From Chitinophagales bacterium (lineage in GTDB: Bacteria > Bacteroidota > Bacteroidia > Chitinophagales > Saprospiraceae): 64,000 nt of DNA. How positions within the stretch are numbered: the first letter of the stretch is position 1; the number at the start of each line of letters is the position of its first letter. The stretch is from positions 1 through 64,000 of the forward strand of contig JAAFIM010000002.1 in assembly GCA_013297745.1 (NCBI GenBank). Direction: 5' to 3'. The notes under the pieces were generated by a model. It was not told where the DNA came from. It saw only the letters and a program-made list of their open reading frames with translations, and did no database searches. A program made the position numbers and the translations under genes. Below, in pieces: positions 8,947 through 17,494 of this stretch.

Positions 8947-9438
8947 ATGGCTCGTTATCAACATTTTATCGCGTGCTGGCTGGCTTTGCTGGTGTTCTTG
9001 TCCTCTGTGGGCGTGAACGCCTACGCTGGTTATTGCACCTGTCGCGGGCAAAATTTTGTTTCGTTTTTGTACAAAAATCAATGCTGCAAGCACGAAGATA
9101 CACCCAAATGCTGCCTTTCTGCGGGCAAAATTTGCACAAAAGCGGATTTTGAACCAGAAAAAAAACAGTTGAAAAAGAAAGATTGCTGCGAAACCGAATC
9201 TTTTTACAGCAACGTCAGCACAGAAATTGATAAATTACCCGCGTTCAGTTTTTCGCCGTATAAAATAGCTTTTGTTCTGCCCAAATTTAGTTTTTTGTAC
9301 AAAAATACTGCCCAACAGTTTTTTTACCGTATAAAAATTAAAACGGACGAGATAAAAACCAATTTCGTAAATTGGTTGCCGCCGCCCAGTCTTTCGGGTA
9401 GAAAATTACTGAACTTCTGCCAAGTTTATAGATGTTAG
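8947..9438 (+). CDS. Cys-rich secreted protein, HYC_CC_PP-like
   Basis: 163 residues with an N-terminal hydrophobic segment (residues 7-26). The mature part has a string of Cys pairs: CTC, CC near 48, CC near 57, a single C, and CC near 77. The C-terminal block is NWLPPPSLSGR. This spacing (aromatic-Cys, CC, then PP near the end) matches small proteins encoded next to TonB receptors in Bacteroidota, called HYC_CC_PP. Function is unknown; the thiols suggest soft-metal binding at the periplasmic side. It ends 56 bases before the receptor ATG, so the two are probably cotranscribed. Confidence 0.8.
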   Translation: MARYQHFIACWLALLVFLSSVGVNAYAGYCTCRGQNFVSFLYKNQCCKHEDTPKCCLSAGKICTKADFEPEKKQLKKKDCCETESFYSNVSTEIDKLPAFSFSPYKIAFVLPKFSFLYKNTAQQFFYRIKIKTDEIKTNFVNWLPPPSLSGRKLLNFCQVYRC

Positions 9439-9494
9439 CCAAAAAATAAGTGTTCAAAACCTTATTTTTTAATATGCTAATCTCTTTAAATAAT

Positions 9495-12077
9495 ATGCAA
9501 AAATTCTTTTTTTTAATTTTTAGCCTTTTTTTATTGGTAAAAAATGCAGAAGCACAGAATAAAAATCTATTTCGTGCAAAAATTGTAGATGCGGAAAAAT
9601 CCACGCTGATTGGCGCAATTGTGCGCTGGGAAAATACAGAAATTGCCACCACTACAGATGAAAACGGCTGGATGGAAATTCAGCGAGTGGATAGCATCAA
9701 CGGTTATAATCTACAAATTTCTTACGTGGGTTATGACGATGTTTTGGTGGAAATTCTACCCGAAGAAGATAGTTTGCAGCTAAAACTTACCGCGCCCACA
9801 ACTTTAGAAATGGTTACGGTAGAAACCAAAGCCGAAAATACAGCCGTTTCTGTAGTCAATAATTTCAACATAGAAACTATAGGCGAGGGCGAACTCAAAC
9901 GCGCCGCTTGTTGCTCATTATCAGAGAGTTTTGAAACCAACGGAACTGTGAATGTGAACGCTACCGATGCAGTTTCTGGGGTCAAAGAGATTGAAATGTT
10001 GGGACTCAAGGGCGCAAATATCCAAATGCAGGTAGAAAATCGCCCAGTTTTAAACCGTTTGGATAGAAATTTTGGGTTGGAATATCTCGCAGGTTCGGTT
10101 ATTCAGCACATACAAATCTCCAAAGGCGCGAGTTCTGCCCGCACAGGCGTGCAGGGTTTGGCGGGACAAATCAACATAGAGTTACTAAAACCGCAAAAAG
10201 CGTCCTTATTTTTCATCAATTTGTACGCCAACCAATTCGGTAGAACAGAACTCAACACCAATTTCAACTACCGCTTGCCCAAAGGCTGGGCTGTGGGGAT
10301 TTTGGTTCATACCAACTATTTTCAGAACGAAATTGACCACAACCACGACGCTTTTTTGGATATTACCAAGAAAAAACAATGGAATGTTATCAACCGTTGG
10401 GTCAAACAGAGTAAAGAATGGCATATAGAATTTAACCTACACGCGCTACAAGATGATAGAAAAGGCGGCCAAACGGTGGATATTTACCACCATTTATACA
10501 ATCGCCACCCCGCCAAGTTATACCAAGTCAATAGCCAAGCCCAACGTTATGAATTTTTTGGCAAAATCGGCTATCTCGGTTCGCCCCGTCCCAACGAAAG
10601 TATGTCTTTGATTTACAACGTTTTGCATTACAACCAAAATATGCAAATTGGGGATAGAAAATACAACGGACTTCAGCAATCGGCTTATGTGAGCGGGATT
10701 TATCAAAACAACCTTTTCAATAGCAAAGAGCATTTTATCAACGCGGGCTTTCAGTATAATTTTGATAAATTGAATGAAAATTTTGAAAATATCGCATTGA
10801 ATAGAAACGAGCAACTAGCTGCTGTATATGCAGAGTACGAATTTGATAAAAAATTGCAGAATGGGCAAAGTTTGGGCTTAATCGCTACGGCTAACGTTTC
10901 GCATTTTGTGCTGATGAATAATGTGCAAAAAACGTACTTTTCGCCCCGCTTGAATTTCAAATATAACCTTTCTTCAGCTTCCATTTTGCGCGCTTCAGCT
11001 GGGCGCGGGGTGCGTATGCCCTTGGCTTTGGCTGAAAATGTGCGTTATATGGTTTCTGGTAGAAATTTTGTTTTGAACGAGTACATTATGCCCGAAGAGG
11101 GTTGGAATTATGGTATCAATTACACCCATAAATTTTATATTTTGCTAAAAGCGGCTTCTTTGAACATAGATTTGTACAGAACCGACTTCCAAAATCAACT
11201 GGTGGCGGACTTAGACCGCGAAAATGGGCAAGTTTTTTTAACCAATTTGAACGGAAAATCTTATTCCAACAGCTTTTTGCTCACTTATAGCCAAGATTTG
11301 TTCAAAAATTTCAACCTGCGCGCTGCTTACAAATTCAACGATGTGCGCACCACTTTGGCGGGCGAAACTCAACTGCAAATTTTGCAACCGCAGCACAGGG
11401 GGCTGATTACCGCCCAATACCAAAACACCAAAATTGGCTGGCAAGTGGATATAACCGCGCAATTCATTGGTTCTCAACGATTACCGCACAGTAGTAATTA
11501 TTCCAAACCTTACGCGCTGATGCTGGCTCAAGTTACCAAAATTTTCAAAAATGGCTGGGAAGTGTATTTGGGGGGCGAAAATCTAACCAATTACACACAA
11601 CAAAATCCGATTATTAACTACCAAAACCCGTTCTCGGCTACATTTGACGCGTCTTTGGTGTATGCGCCCGTTATGGGAACGATGATTTACGCAGGTTTCC
11701 GCTATTCTATCCCGCAAAAAAAGGGAAAAAATGAAGTTCGTTCAGCCTGCAACCACGAAGCCAACGAATCTTATAGCCACAAATCAATCCCAGCCGACAA
11801 ACACCCAGAAGGCGCGCACTTGCACAGCGTAGAGATTAAAACTTCTGCCCAATGTGGTATGTGCAAAACAGCACTAGAAAAACGCCTTTCTAAAATGCCC
11901 GAAGTTGAAGCCGTAGATTTGAACTTAGAAACGCAAATTTTTACTATAACTTTCCAACACGGCGGCGATACCGATTTTTACAAAAAAACGATTAGCCTAC
12001 TCGGTTATGATGCGGATGAAATTCCCGCCAACGCTAAGGCTTATGCCAAATTGCCCGCTTGTTGCAAAAAAGAATAA
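9495..12077 (+). CDS. TonB-dependent receptor with a C-terminal HMA domain
   Basis: Outer-membrane active transporter of 860 residues from the ATG that begins a signal peptide (MQKFFFLIFSLFLLVKNAEAQ); earlier starts are possible. Order: carboxypeptidase-like N-terminal domain (residues ~25-105), plug with a Cys pair (RAACCSLSESFETN, near 138) and the MLGLKGANIQMQVENRPV block, then the 22-strand barrel to about 745. A His-rich linker follows (HEANESYSHKS, KHPEGAHLHS). The last ~80 residues form an HMA fold with CGMC (Cys787, Cys790) and a CC pair three residues before the C-terminal KKE. Both ends of such barrels face the periplasm, so the HMA domain would meet metal emerging from the pore. 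The substrate is inferred to be a soft metal (Cu or Zn) or its complex. Confidence 0.93.
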   Translation: MQKFFFLIFSLFLLVKNAEAQNKNLFRAKIVDAEKSTLIGAIVRWENTEIATTTDENGWMEIQRVDSINGYNLQISYVGYDDVLVEILPEEDSLQLKLTAPTTLEMVTVETKAENTAVSVVNNFNIETIGEGELKRAACCSLSESFETNGTVNVNATDAVSGVKEIEMLGLKGANIQMQVENRPVLNRLDRNFGLEYLAGSVIQHIQISKGASSARTGVQGLAGQINIELLKPQKASLFFINLYANQFGRTELNTNFNYRLPKGWAVGILVHTNYFQNEIDHNHDAFLDITKKKQWNVINRWVKQSKEWHIEFNLHALQDDRKGGQTVDIYHHLYNRHPAKLYQVNSQAQRYEFFGKIGYLGSPRPNESMSLIYNVLHYNQNMQIGDRKYNGLQQSAYVSGIYQNNLFNSKEHFINAGFQYNFDKLNENFENIALNRNEQLAAVYAEYEFDKKLQNGQSLGLIATANVSHFVLMNNVQKTYFSPRLNFKYNLSSASILRASAGRGVRMPLALAENVRYMVSGRNFVLNEYIMPEEGWNYGINYTHKFYILLKAASLNIDLYRTDFQNQLVADLDRENGQVFLTNLNGKSYSNSFLLTYSQDLFKNFNLRAAYKFNDVRTTLAGETQLQILQPQHRGLITAQYQNTKIGWQVDITAQFIGSQRLPHSSNYSKPYALMLAQVTKIFKNGWEVYLGGENLTNYTQQNPIINYQNPFSATFDASLVYAPVMGTMIYAGFRYSIPQKKGKNEVRSACNHEANESYSHKSIPADKHPEGAHLHSVEIKTSAQCGMCKTALEKRLSKMPEVEAVDLNLETQIFTITFQHGGDTDFYKKTISLLGYDADEIPANAKAYAKLPACCKKE

Positions 12078-12090
12078 ATAATTATACCCC

Positions 12091-12119
12091 AAAGCTCGCT
12101 CAAAAGGCGGGCTTTTTTT
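12091..12119 (+). terminator. Terminator after the receptor gene (GCTCGC family)
   Basis: AAAGCTCGCT, short A-rich loop, AGGCGGGCTTT, then eight T. Near-identical hairpins close the genes ending at 12664 and 14557. Confidence 0.8.
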
Positions 12120-12190
12120 TATGCTTTCTTTAACTTTTATAACCCAACTTTTAATTTTATCGCCCCGTTTTTGGTAAAAAAAATAAGATT

Positions 12191-12664
12191 ATGAACTTTA
12201 TTAAATTTTTATGTTTACCCATATTGAGTGGATTATTATTAACAGCTTGTCGCAAAGAACCAGTACCCACAGCAGAAATCGTTAGCATAAAGGGAAGTTA
12301 TAGTGGCATTAGCTCAATTTGCGATGATAGCATTCCCGATATGCTTGTGGAGTTGTATAACTTAGACGGCAGTCGTTTTTTTGCTGCTAATTTATACGCC
12401 AAAAGTGAATGTACTAATATCTGCCGTACAGTTTATGACCACATCTGCACGCCCACAACTATAGTACCTGATATTGGCGAGCAACAAAAAACGATTAAAA
12501 TTTCGCAGTATTTGGATTATCCAAACAACGAAACCCAACCCATTACCACACAAACCTTTTACATTTGGAGTCCAAACTGGTTGGGAGATAATAAAAATAA
12601 CAAGTTTGAATCGCGTACTATGGATTTTGACCAATTTTCGCTCACTATAGATTATCAATGGTAA
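12191..12664 (+). CDS. Small lipoprotein of unknown function
   Basis: 157 residues. The signal peptide ends in the lipobox LLTAC, with the acylated Cys near residue 20, followed by RKEPVP. The mature part holds four further Cys (SICDD, SECTNIC, HICT) that could form two disulfides, and a C-terminal strand-rich region ending in DYQW. No domain was recognised. It stands alone between two hairpins of the same terminator family, downstream of the metal-island receptor but not obviously part of that operon. Confidence 0.8.
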   Translation: MNFIKFLCLPILSGLLLTACRKEPVPTAEIVSIKGSYSGISSICDDSIPDMLVELYNLDGSRFFAANLYAKSECTNICRTVYDHICTPTTIVPDIGEQQKTIKISQYLDYPNNETQPITTQTFYIWSPNWLGDNKNNKFESRTMDFDQFSLTIDYQW

Positions 12665-12670
12665 ACCCCC

Positions 12671-12700
12671 AAAGCTCGCTCACAAGGCGGGCTTTTTTTT
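12671..12700 (+). terminator. Terminator after the lipoprotein gene (GCTCGC family)
   Basis: AAAGCTCGCTCACAAGGCGG followed by GC and eight T. It differs from the hairpin at 12091-12119 mainly in one loop base. Confidence 0.8.
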
Positions 12701-12755
12701 ATGAAAAAATTTTACTAAAAAAATTATAAAATAACATAAATCTGCAAACTATTTG

Positions 12756-12763
12756 TATATTTG
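12756..12763 (+). promoter_or_regulatory. -7 element of the three-gene unit
   Basis: TATATTTG 38 bases before the ATG at 12802, matching TAnnTTTG. No clear -33 TTG at the usual distance. Confidence 0.5.
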
Positions 12764-12801
12764 CAACGTTTTACAGTCTAAAATACAAAAATATAACAAA
12801 A

Positions 12802-13464
12802 ATGGCAACTCCTCAAATCAATATTCTCGTAAAAGACCATAATAAATTTTTAACATTTATTAATCTTGATGCTCATCTCAAACAACAGATTTTTGACCTA
12901 TTACGCCAACCCAATGCGTCGCTATCTTCCATACAAGACGTTAAAACTACAATTGAGAAGCAAATCAAAGAGCTAACTCAACAAGAAGTCGAAAGTGTTG
13001 TCTTCGTTTTTTTGCTTCTTTTACAAATTAAAGCAGATTTTAAAATCACAAACAGCGAGGCTGTAAGCGTTTCGTTAGACAGTTTGGAACGAGCTAAAAA
13101 TCCTGCCTTAGCTAACTTGCGAGCATATACACAAGATTTTTTACAACTTGTAGAAAACAATAGTGCAATCCTTGTAGCTAAACGCAATCAAATTGTATCT
13201 GTAATGGTTGATAATCCAACCAACTTTGCTAAATCTGAAATTTATCCAAGTATAAAACCTGTTTTTGACGAAAATAACCAGTTTTTGGGAAGTTCAATCG
13301 TATACAATTTAAAGTTAACTACTTCAGGAACAGAAGAAAAAGTTATCTTTCTTGCCTTAGATGACAATGATTTAGAAGTATTGGAAAATACTTTGCGGCA
13401 AGCTAAACAACAAGCCAAATTAATTAAAAAACATTTTGAAAATGCGGCTATTATTCAACCTTAA
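12802..13464 (+). CDS. Unknown protein, first of a three-gene unit
   Basis: 220 residues, no signal peptide, so probably cytoplasmic. The N-terminal half is mostly helical. The C-terminal third (SSIVYNLKLTTSGTEEKVIF then LALDDNDLEVLENTLRQAKQ and a closing helix) is a strand-hairpin followed by a long helix, a pattern that loosely recalls the COMM domain; this resemblance is by eye and weak. The next gene starts 11 bases later and the third overlaps the second by four bases, so the three are one transcription unit and may form a complex. I do not recognise a function. Confidence 0.8.
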   Translation: MATPQINILVKDHNKFLTFINLDAHLKQQIFDLLRQPNASLSSIQDVKTTIEKQIKELTQQEVESVVFVFLLLLQIKADFKITNSEAVSVSLDSLERAKNPALANLRAYTQDFLQLVENNSAILVAKRNQIVSVMVDNPTNFAKSEIYPSIKPVFDENNQFLGSSIVYNLKLTTSGTEEKVIFLALDDNDLEVLENTLRQAKQQAKLIKKHFENAAIIQP

Positions 13465-13475
13465 AAACTCCTGAT

Positions 13476-14156
13476 ATGGAAAAAACACTATCAAAAAGAA
13501 ACTATCCCCTTGTAACAGAGGATGATTCTTACGGCATCGTCAGCAACTTTCCTGACCAAGAAACAAGCGGCTTCATAGTTCCTATCAAACGCCAAGGAGC
13601 AATATATTTATACCATTTAGAACGCAATAATTGGCTATATTTGGCTCCTAACGGAAACACTCTTTATAATAGCCTATCTAGTTTTGAAATTGTGGGATTT
13701 CCAGAAGAACAACAATTCAAAAAGAAAGCTATAAGAAAAAGAAGCCATTTTGATAACTCTTTTTTACAGTCTGCCATTGAAAAAGCAACATACATATACA
13801 AGCCTCCTTATGACAAAGACAATTGGGATGAAGCTGGCAGCAAGGGTTACACAAAAGAAACTCTTGACAAATCTATTCATTTCCTACATCAATATGCTAA
13901 ATGGGTATTTGAACACTTGAAACAAAATATTCTTCCACCAAAAATATTCCCAGGTAGAGACGGAGGAATAGATTTTTTATGGAAGAACGGGAATGTAAAC
14001 CTACTTATGCGAGTTGATAAAGATGTCTCAAAAATTAGCTATTCGGCACAAGATAAATCCTTTTGTATTTCTGAAGGGAATGATATTCCTCTTTTCTCCA
14101 CTGAGAACACCATAAATTACAATATTTTTTCTAAAATTATTCCACCTATTGAATGA
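13476..14156 (+). CDS. Unknown protein, second of a three-gene unit
   Basis: 226 residues, soluble. The N-terminal part is probably strand-rich (YLYHLERNNWLYLAPNGN). The central stretch contains Tyr/Lys/Trp-rich YKPPYDKDNWDEAGSK and a helix with KETLDKSIHFLHQYAKWVFE. After it comes a motif with P-P-K-I-F-P-G-R-D-G-G-I-D-F-L-W-K (residues ~153-169), of the kind I know from widespread uncharacterised proteins as PGPDGSIDLxW. Those proteins are usually encoded in two- or three-gene units with a partner like the next gene. The stop codon overlaps the next start (ATGA). No catalytic role can be assigned. Confidence 0.8.
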   Translation: MEKTLSKRNYPLVTEDDSYGIVSNFPDQETSGFIVPIKRQGAIYLYHLERNNWLYLAPNGNTLYNSLSSFEIVGFPEEQQFKKKAIRKRSHFDNSFLQSAIEKATYIYKPPYDKDNWDEAGSKGYTKETLDKSIHFLHQYAKWVFEHLKQNILPPKIFPGRDGGIDFLWKNGNVNLLMRVDKDVSKISYSAQDKSFCISEGNDIPLFSTENTINYNIFSKIIPPIE

Positions 14157-14557
14157 GTACAATAGAAATTATACCTGACGAAGATAAGCTATTTTGTCGC
14201 GTTCACAAAAACCTTATCAATACTGAAGGTGATATTTTACCTAGAGCATTTGACCCAACCCCTTATCCACCAGAGATACCTGATGGTTTATCTGTGAATT
14301 GGTCTAAGTACTCATCCGCTCAAGAGACTCAAGTACAAGTAAAAGCAAATAACAAAAATCCGCAAGATTACGCTGTTGTTTCATTTACTGCGGGAGCAGT
14401 TAGAGGTATTGGCTCTGTTGGTGTTACTCACGACCCAAAAGAGGATAATCTAGCGCATTCCCTTATTACTGGCATTCCACCGAGAAAATCCTCAGATACA
14501 CGCATTATTCGCGAACTACAAAAACAAGCCCAACAATCTTGGGAAATTAACATTTAG
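14153..14557 (+). CDS. Unknown protein, third of a three-gene unit
   Basis: 134 residues beginning STIEIIPDEDKLFCRVHKNLI. The layout is an N-terminal 'D.LFCR..' strand, a middle ILPRAFDPTP and GLSVNWSKYSSA block, and a C-terminal block with GAVRGIGSVGVTHDP and NLAHSLITGIP. This layout (residues such as AF...LSV then R..G..V...P...AH..I.G) recurs in small proteins of unknown function encoded beside relatives of the upstream gene. The ATG overlaps the previous stop by four bases, implying translational coupling. The stop codon runs directly into a terminator, so the unit ends here. Confidence 0.8.
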   Translation: MSTIEIIPDEDKLFCRVHKNLINTEGDILPRAFDPTPYPPEIPDGLSVNWSKYSSAQETQVQVKANNKNPQDYAVVSFTAGAVRGIGSVGVTHDPKEDNLAHSLITGIPPRKSSDTRIIRELQKQAQQSWEINI

Positions 14558-14586
14558 CCCCCGCTCACAAAGCGGGCTTTTTTTTA
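14556..14586 (+). terminator. Terminator after the three-gene unit (GC-rich hairpin family)
   Basis: AGCCCCCGCT, loop CACA, AAGCGGGCTTT then a T-run. It starts inside the stop codon of the third gene and belongs to the same family as the hairpins at 12091 and 12671. Confidence 0.85.
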
Positions 14587-14592
14587 TTATTA

Positions 14593-14623
14593 TTTGTAGA
14601 TTATTTAAAAAAGGCTACCTTTG
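14593..14623 (+). promoter_or_regulatory. Promoter of the secreted protein gene at 14675
   Basis: TTTG at 14593-14596, 19 bases, TACCTTTG at 14616-14623: close to the ideal Bacteroidota promoter. Its position rules out start codons before about 14640. Confidence 0.75.
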
Positions 14624-14674
14624 CGCCGTTTTCAGCCTCTTTTAATCATTACAAATAATCAATTTTTCCATTCG

Positions 14675-15298
14675 ATGCGTTTTTTACTCGTTTTATGCTG
14701 CTGTGTGGCTGTATTTTCGGCAGTTTTTGCCCAACCCAACGCCAAAGACCAAGCCTATTCGGAATACGTGGGCAATTATGTGCAGAATGTACTTTCGGAG
14801 ATAAAATTTTGCGAACAGGGCATTTGTCCCCACAACTTGCGCAAAATCAGCTTTTCGCTCAACCAATACGACACTTGCAGTTTGGGCAATTGCGCAGGGA
14901 ACAAAGAAGTTCAGATTTGGTATAAAATCAACCCCCAAGCCCAACCCGACGAAGAAAAGGGCGAAGATTGGACAGTGGCGATAAATCCCGTGCGTATTTT
15001 GGTGATTGATAAAAGCCAATTTTGGGAAGGGCAACAATTTATCTACGAGAGGAAAAAATTATTGTACTATAGTTTTGAAAATCAGTTGGAAGCGGGTGAA
15101 TTTGCCATCCGCGATACCAATATCGTAGCAAGGGCAGAGCAATTGTCTACTTTTGGCAAAGAAGAAAAGCAAAAGCCGCTCTTAAATCAATACCAATTGG
15201 CTCAAAGTCAATGGAAAAATGGAGCGATTATCCAACAACAGGCTGCCCGATATATACAAAAATTATTGGCTATATGTAGTTTATATTTAGAGCGATAA
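14675..15298 (+). CDS. Secreted protein of unknown function
   Basis: 207 residues from the ATG that opens a signal peptide (MRFLLVLCCCVAVFSAVFAQ). The mature part holds two closely spaced Cys pairs (CEQGICPHN and CSLGNC) likely to form disulfides in the periplasm. The rest is mixed helix/strand with no recognised domain. A strong promoter lies just upstream, and the gene stands alone between the three-gene unit and the phosphate transporter. Confidence 0.8.
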   Translation: MRFLLVLCCCVAVFSAVFAQPNAKDQAYSEYVGNYVQNVLSEIKFCEQGICPHNLRKISFSLNQYDTCSLGNCAGNKEVQIWYKINPQAQPDEEKGEDWTVAINPVRILVIDKSQFWEGQQFIYERKKLLYYSFENQLEAGEFAIRDTNIVARAEQLSTFGKEEKQKPLLNQYQLAQSQWKNGAIIQQQAARYIQKLLAICSLYLER

Positions 15299-15319
15299 AA
15301 ACTTAACAATTTCTTAAAC

Positions 15320-15347
15320 TTGCAATTGCAACTTTATGCTAATTTTG
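15320..15347 (+). promoter_or_regulatory. Promoter of the phosphate transporter gene
   Basis: TTG at 15320-15322, 17 bases, TAATTTTG at 15340-15347; the ATG at 15397 follows about 50 bases later. Confidence 0.6.
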
Positions 15348-15396
15348 CCGTTTGAAAGTCAAGACTTGTATTATTTTATCAAAAACATATATAAAA

Positions 15397-16818
15397 ATGA
15401 ATTTATTTTTGTTGGGGGGATTAAATCTAACCACAGGCGCATTAATTTTGCTAATTATCTGTTTATTAGCAGTTTGTGTATTTGAATTTGTCAACGGATT
15501 TCACGACACAGCCAACGCAGTAGCTACAGTTATTTATACCCACAGTTTGCGCCCTACTACGGCGGTTGTGTTGTCGGGAGTACTCAATTTTTTGGGGGTT
15601 ATTTTGGGCGGTTTGGGGGTAGCGATGGGCATTCTGAAAATTTTGCCACTAACGGAGCTAATGTACGCGTCTTTGTATGAAAACGTAGCTTTTCTGTTGG
15701 GGGTATTGCTATCTGCTATTATTTGGAATATAGGCACTTGGTATTTGGGTTTGCCCGCATCCAGCTCACACACTTTAATAGGCGCGTTGGTAGGGGCAAG
15801 TTTGGTATTTGGTAGCGGTAGTTTGTCAGATGCGCAAACCATCAAAGTTTATGAAATACTAACTTTTTTGGTAATATCGCCATTTTTAGGATTCATGATA
15901 GCTTTGTTTTTGCTTAAGCTGATGCGCAAATTTGTACGAAGTAGAGATTTGTACGAAAAACCCAAAGGAGAAGCCCCTCCGCCTATGTGGGTAAGAATTT
16001 TGATAATTTTGGGTTGTGTGGGGGTAAGTTTTAGCCACGGTTCTAATGACGGGCAGAAAGGAGTGGGTTTAATGTTGGTGGTTTTAATCGCTTTTTTGCC
16101 CGCGCAATTTGCTTTGGTGCCCGATTTCAACCCCAAAGACTGTTTAGGTTCGCTACAATCTATAGAAAATATAGCCGCACCAGTAGCCAAAACAGGCCAT
16201 CCGTTGGAAACTGAAGCTACGCTTTTGTTGACAGAAATAAAAATTGCCCGAGAACTAGCCACTAGTTATGAGCCATTGACTCCAGAGGATAAAAAAATAC
16301 AATTGCGCAAACAATTGGGTGGTTCCATCCCCAAAGCGGTAAAAAGTTTAAGCAAAAAAAGCAAAGAAATCGAAATCAACAACCCTACACAAACTATTGA
16401 CAATAAAGCACTTGAATCGGCAAGAAACTCGCTAAAAAACTACACTGATTTTGCGCCGCAATGGTCTATTATTCTAATCTCTTTATGTTTGGGATTGGGT
16501 ACAATGGTGGGTTGGAAACGCATAGTAGAAACCATAGGCGAAAAAATTGGCAAATCGGGTTTTGACTATTCGCAAGGGCTAATTTCGCAATTTGTGTCTT
16601 CAGCTACTATATTTTTGAGCACAGCCTTGAGTCTTCCCGTTAGCACAACCCATATTGTTTCGTCCTCTGTGATGGGTACAATGTTTGCCAAAGGGGGAAA
16701 AGAGAACATACAGCGCAAAACTGTAGTCAATATAGCATTGGCGTGGGGGCTTACTTTGCCTGTTTGCATTGGTTTATCCGCATTTTTATATTGGTTGATA
16801 GCAGCCATTTTAGTTTAA
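15397..16818 (+). CDS. pit: Inorganic phosphate transporter, PiT family
   Basis: Cation-coupled phosphate permease of 473 residues from the ATG at 15397 (MNLFLLGG); the leader before it overlaps the promoter. It has the duplicated PiT core: the first repeat contains NGFHDTANAVAT, the second the corresponding FSHGSNDGQKGVG, and about ten membrane helices in all. The central cytoplasmic loop (about 110 residues, charged, Ser/Lys-rich) separates the two halves and is long, as in other Bacteroidota members. A later ALSLPVSTTHIVSSSVMGTM block is typical of the second half. A PAP2 phosphatase gene follows by 14 bases, a plausible phosphate-linked pair. Confidence 0.95.
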   Translation: MNLFLLGGLNLTTGALILLIICLLAVCVFEFVNGFHDTANAVATVIYTHSLRPTTAVVLSGVLNFLGVILGGLGVAMGILKILPLTELMYASLYENVAFLLGVLLSAIIWNIGTWYLGLPASSSHTLIGALVGASLVFGSGSLSDAQTIKVYEILTFLVISPFLGFMIALFLLKLMRKFVRSRDLYEKPKGEAPPPMWVRILIILGCVGVSFSHGSNDGQKGVGLMLVVLIAFLPAQFALVPDFNPKDCLGSLQSIENIAAPVAKTGHPLETEATLLLTEIKIARELATSYEPLTPEDKKIQLRKQLGGSIPKAVKSLSKKSKEIEINNPTQTIDNKALESARNSLKNYTDFAPQWSIILISLCLGLGTMVGWKRIVETIGEKIGKSGFDYSQGLISQFVSSATIFLSTALSLPVSTTHIVSSSVMGTMFAKGGKENIQRKTVVNIALAWGLTLPVCIGLSAFLYWLIAAILV

Positions 16819-16832
16819 AATTAAGCTCCTTT

Positions 16833-17324
16833 ATGGAAAACAAACCACTCAAAAGGCGAAAATTTGCCGAGTATATACAGGATTTCACCGCACTGGGAAA
16901 TCCTTTTTTGTTATTATTAATTAGCTTTTTTGCCACACAAGGCGATTTTTGGCTTAGCAAAACCCAAATTTGGGGGGTTCTGATTGGGGGGTTTTTAATT
17001 AATGAATTTGTCTGTTCTGGGATAAAGTATCTTTGGCACAAGCCCCGCCCCAACTCGCAATCATTTGCTGACGGTTTTGAAAAAATAGACGCAGGAAGTT
17101 TTCCCAGTATTCACGCAGCGCGGATAAGTTTTGTATATTCGAGTTTGGGATATTTGCATTATGTTCAAAATCAAAGCATTGGGCTAATAATTATCTGCTT
17201 TTTGGTGGTGCTAACAGTAGGCTATAGCCGCGTGTTTTTGCGCAAACATTTTATAGAAGATGTGCTTGCTGGTTACGGGTTTGGTTTATTGATGAGTTTT
17301 GTGGGGTGGAATTATACAGTTTAG
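16833..17324 (+). CDS. PAP2-family membrane phosphatase
   Basis: 163 residues from the ATG at 16833. The three phosphatase motifs are in order: KYLWHKPRP (KxxxxxxRP), PSIHA in place of the usual PSGH, and SRVFLRKHFIEDVLAG (SRxxxxxHxxxD). About four to five membrane helices surround them. Substrates in this family are lipid phosphates or undecaprenyl pyrophosphate. The PSGH glycine is replaced by Ile, which occurs in some active members. Tight spacing after pit suggests cotranscription; released phosphate could feed the transporter, though that is inference. Confidence 0.9.
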   Translation: MENKPLKRRKFAEYIQDFTALGNPFLLLLISFFATQGDFWLSKTQIWGVLIGGFLINEFVCSGIKYLWHKPRPNSQSFADGFEKIDAGSFPSIHAARISFVYSSLGYLHYVQNQSIGLIIICFLVVLTVGYSRVFLRKHFIEDVLAGYGFGLLMSFVGWNYTV

Positions 17325-17408
17325 CCCCTTGATTTGAGCTAAAGCGGATAAAAAATATAAAAAGCGATAAAAAAAACCAAAAAAAAGTTAAAAATATAAA
17401 AAACGTTG

Positions 17409-17416
17409 TACCTTTG
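17409..17416 (+). promoter_or_regulatory. -7 element of the HU-like gene
   Basis: TACCTTTG about 79 bases before the ATG at 17495, implying a long leader of roughly 70 bases, AT-rich and without an evident fold. Confidence 0.55.
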
Positions 17417-17494
17417 CAGCCGCTTTAAAAAATTCTAAGCGAAACCTAATATATAAAAATAAATTTTTAATAACATACAGACCACGTTCTTGCA

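Noticed and set aside
14621-14674. Upstream TTG extension of the secreted protein gene
   Set aside because: The extension starts inside the -7 promoter element; the ATG at 14675 begins a proper signal peptide.
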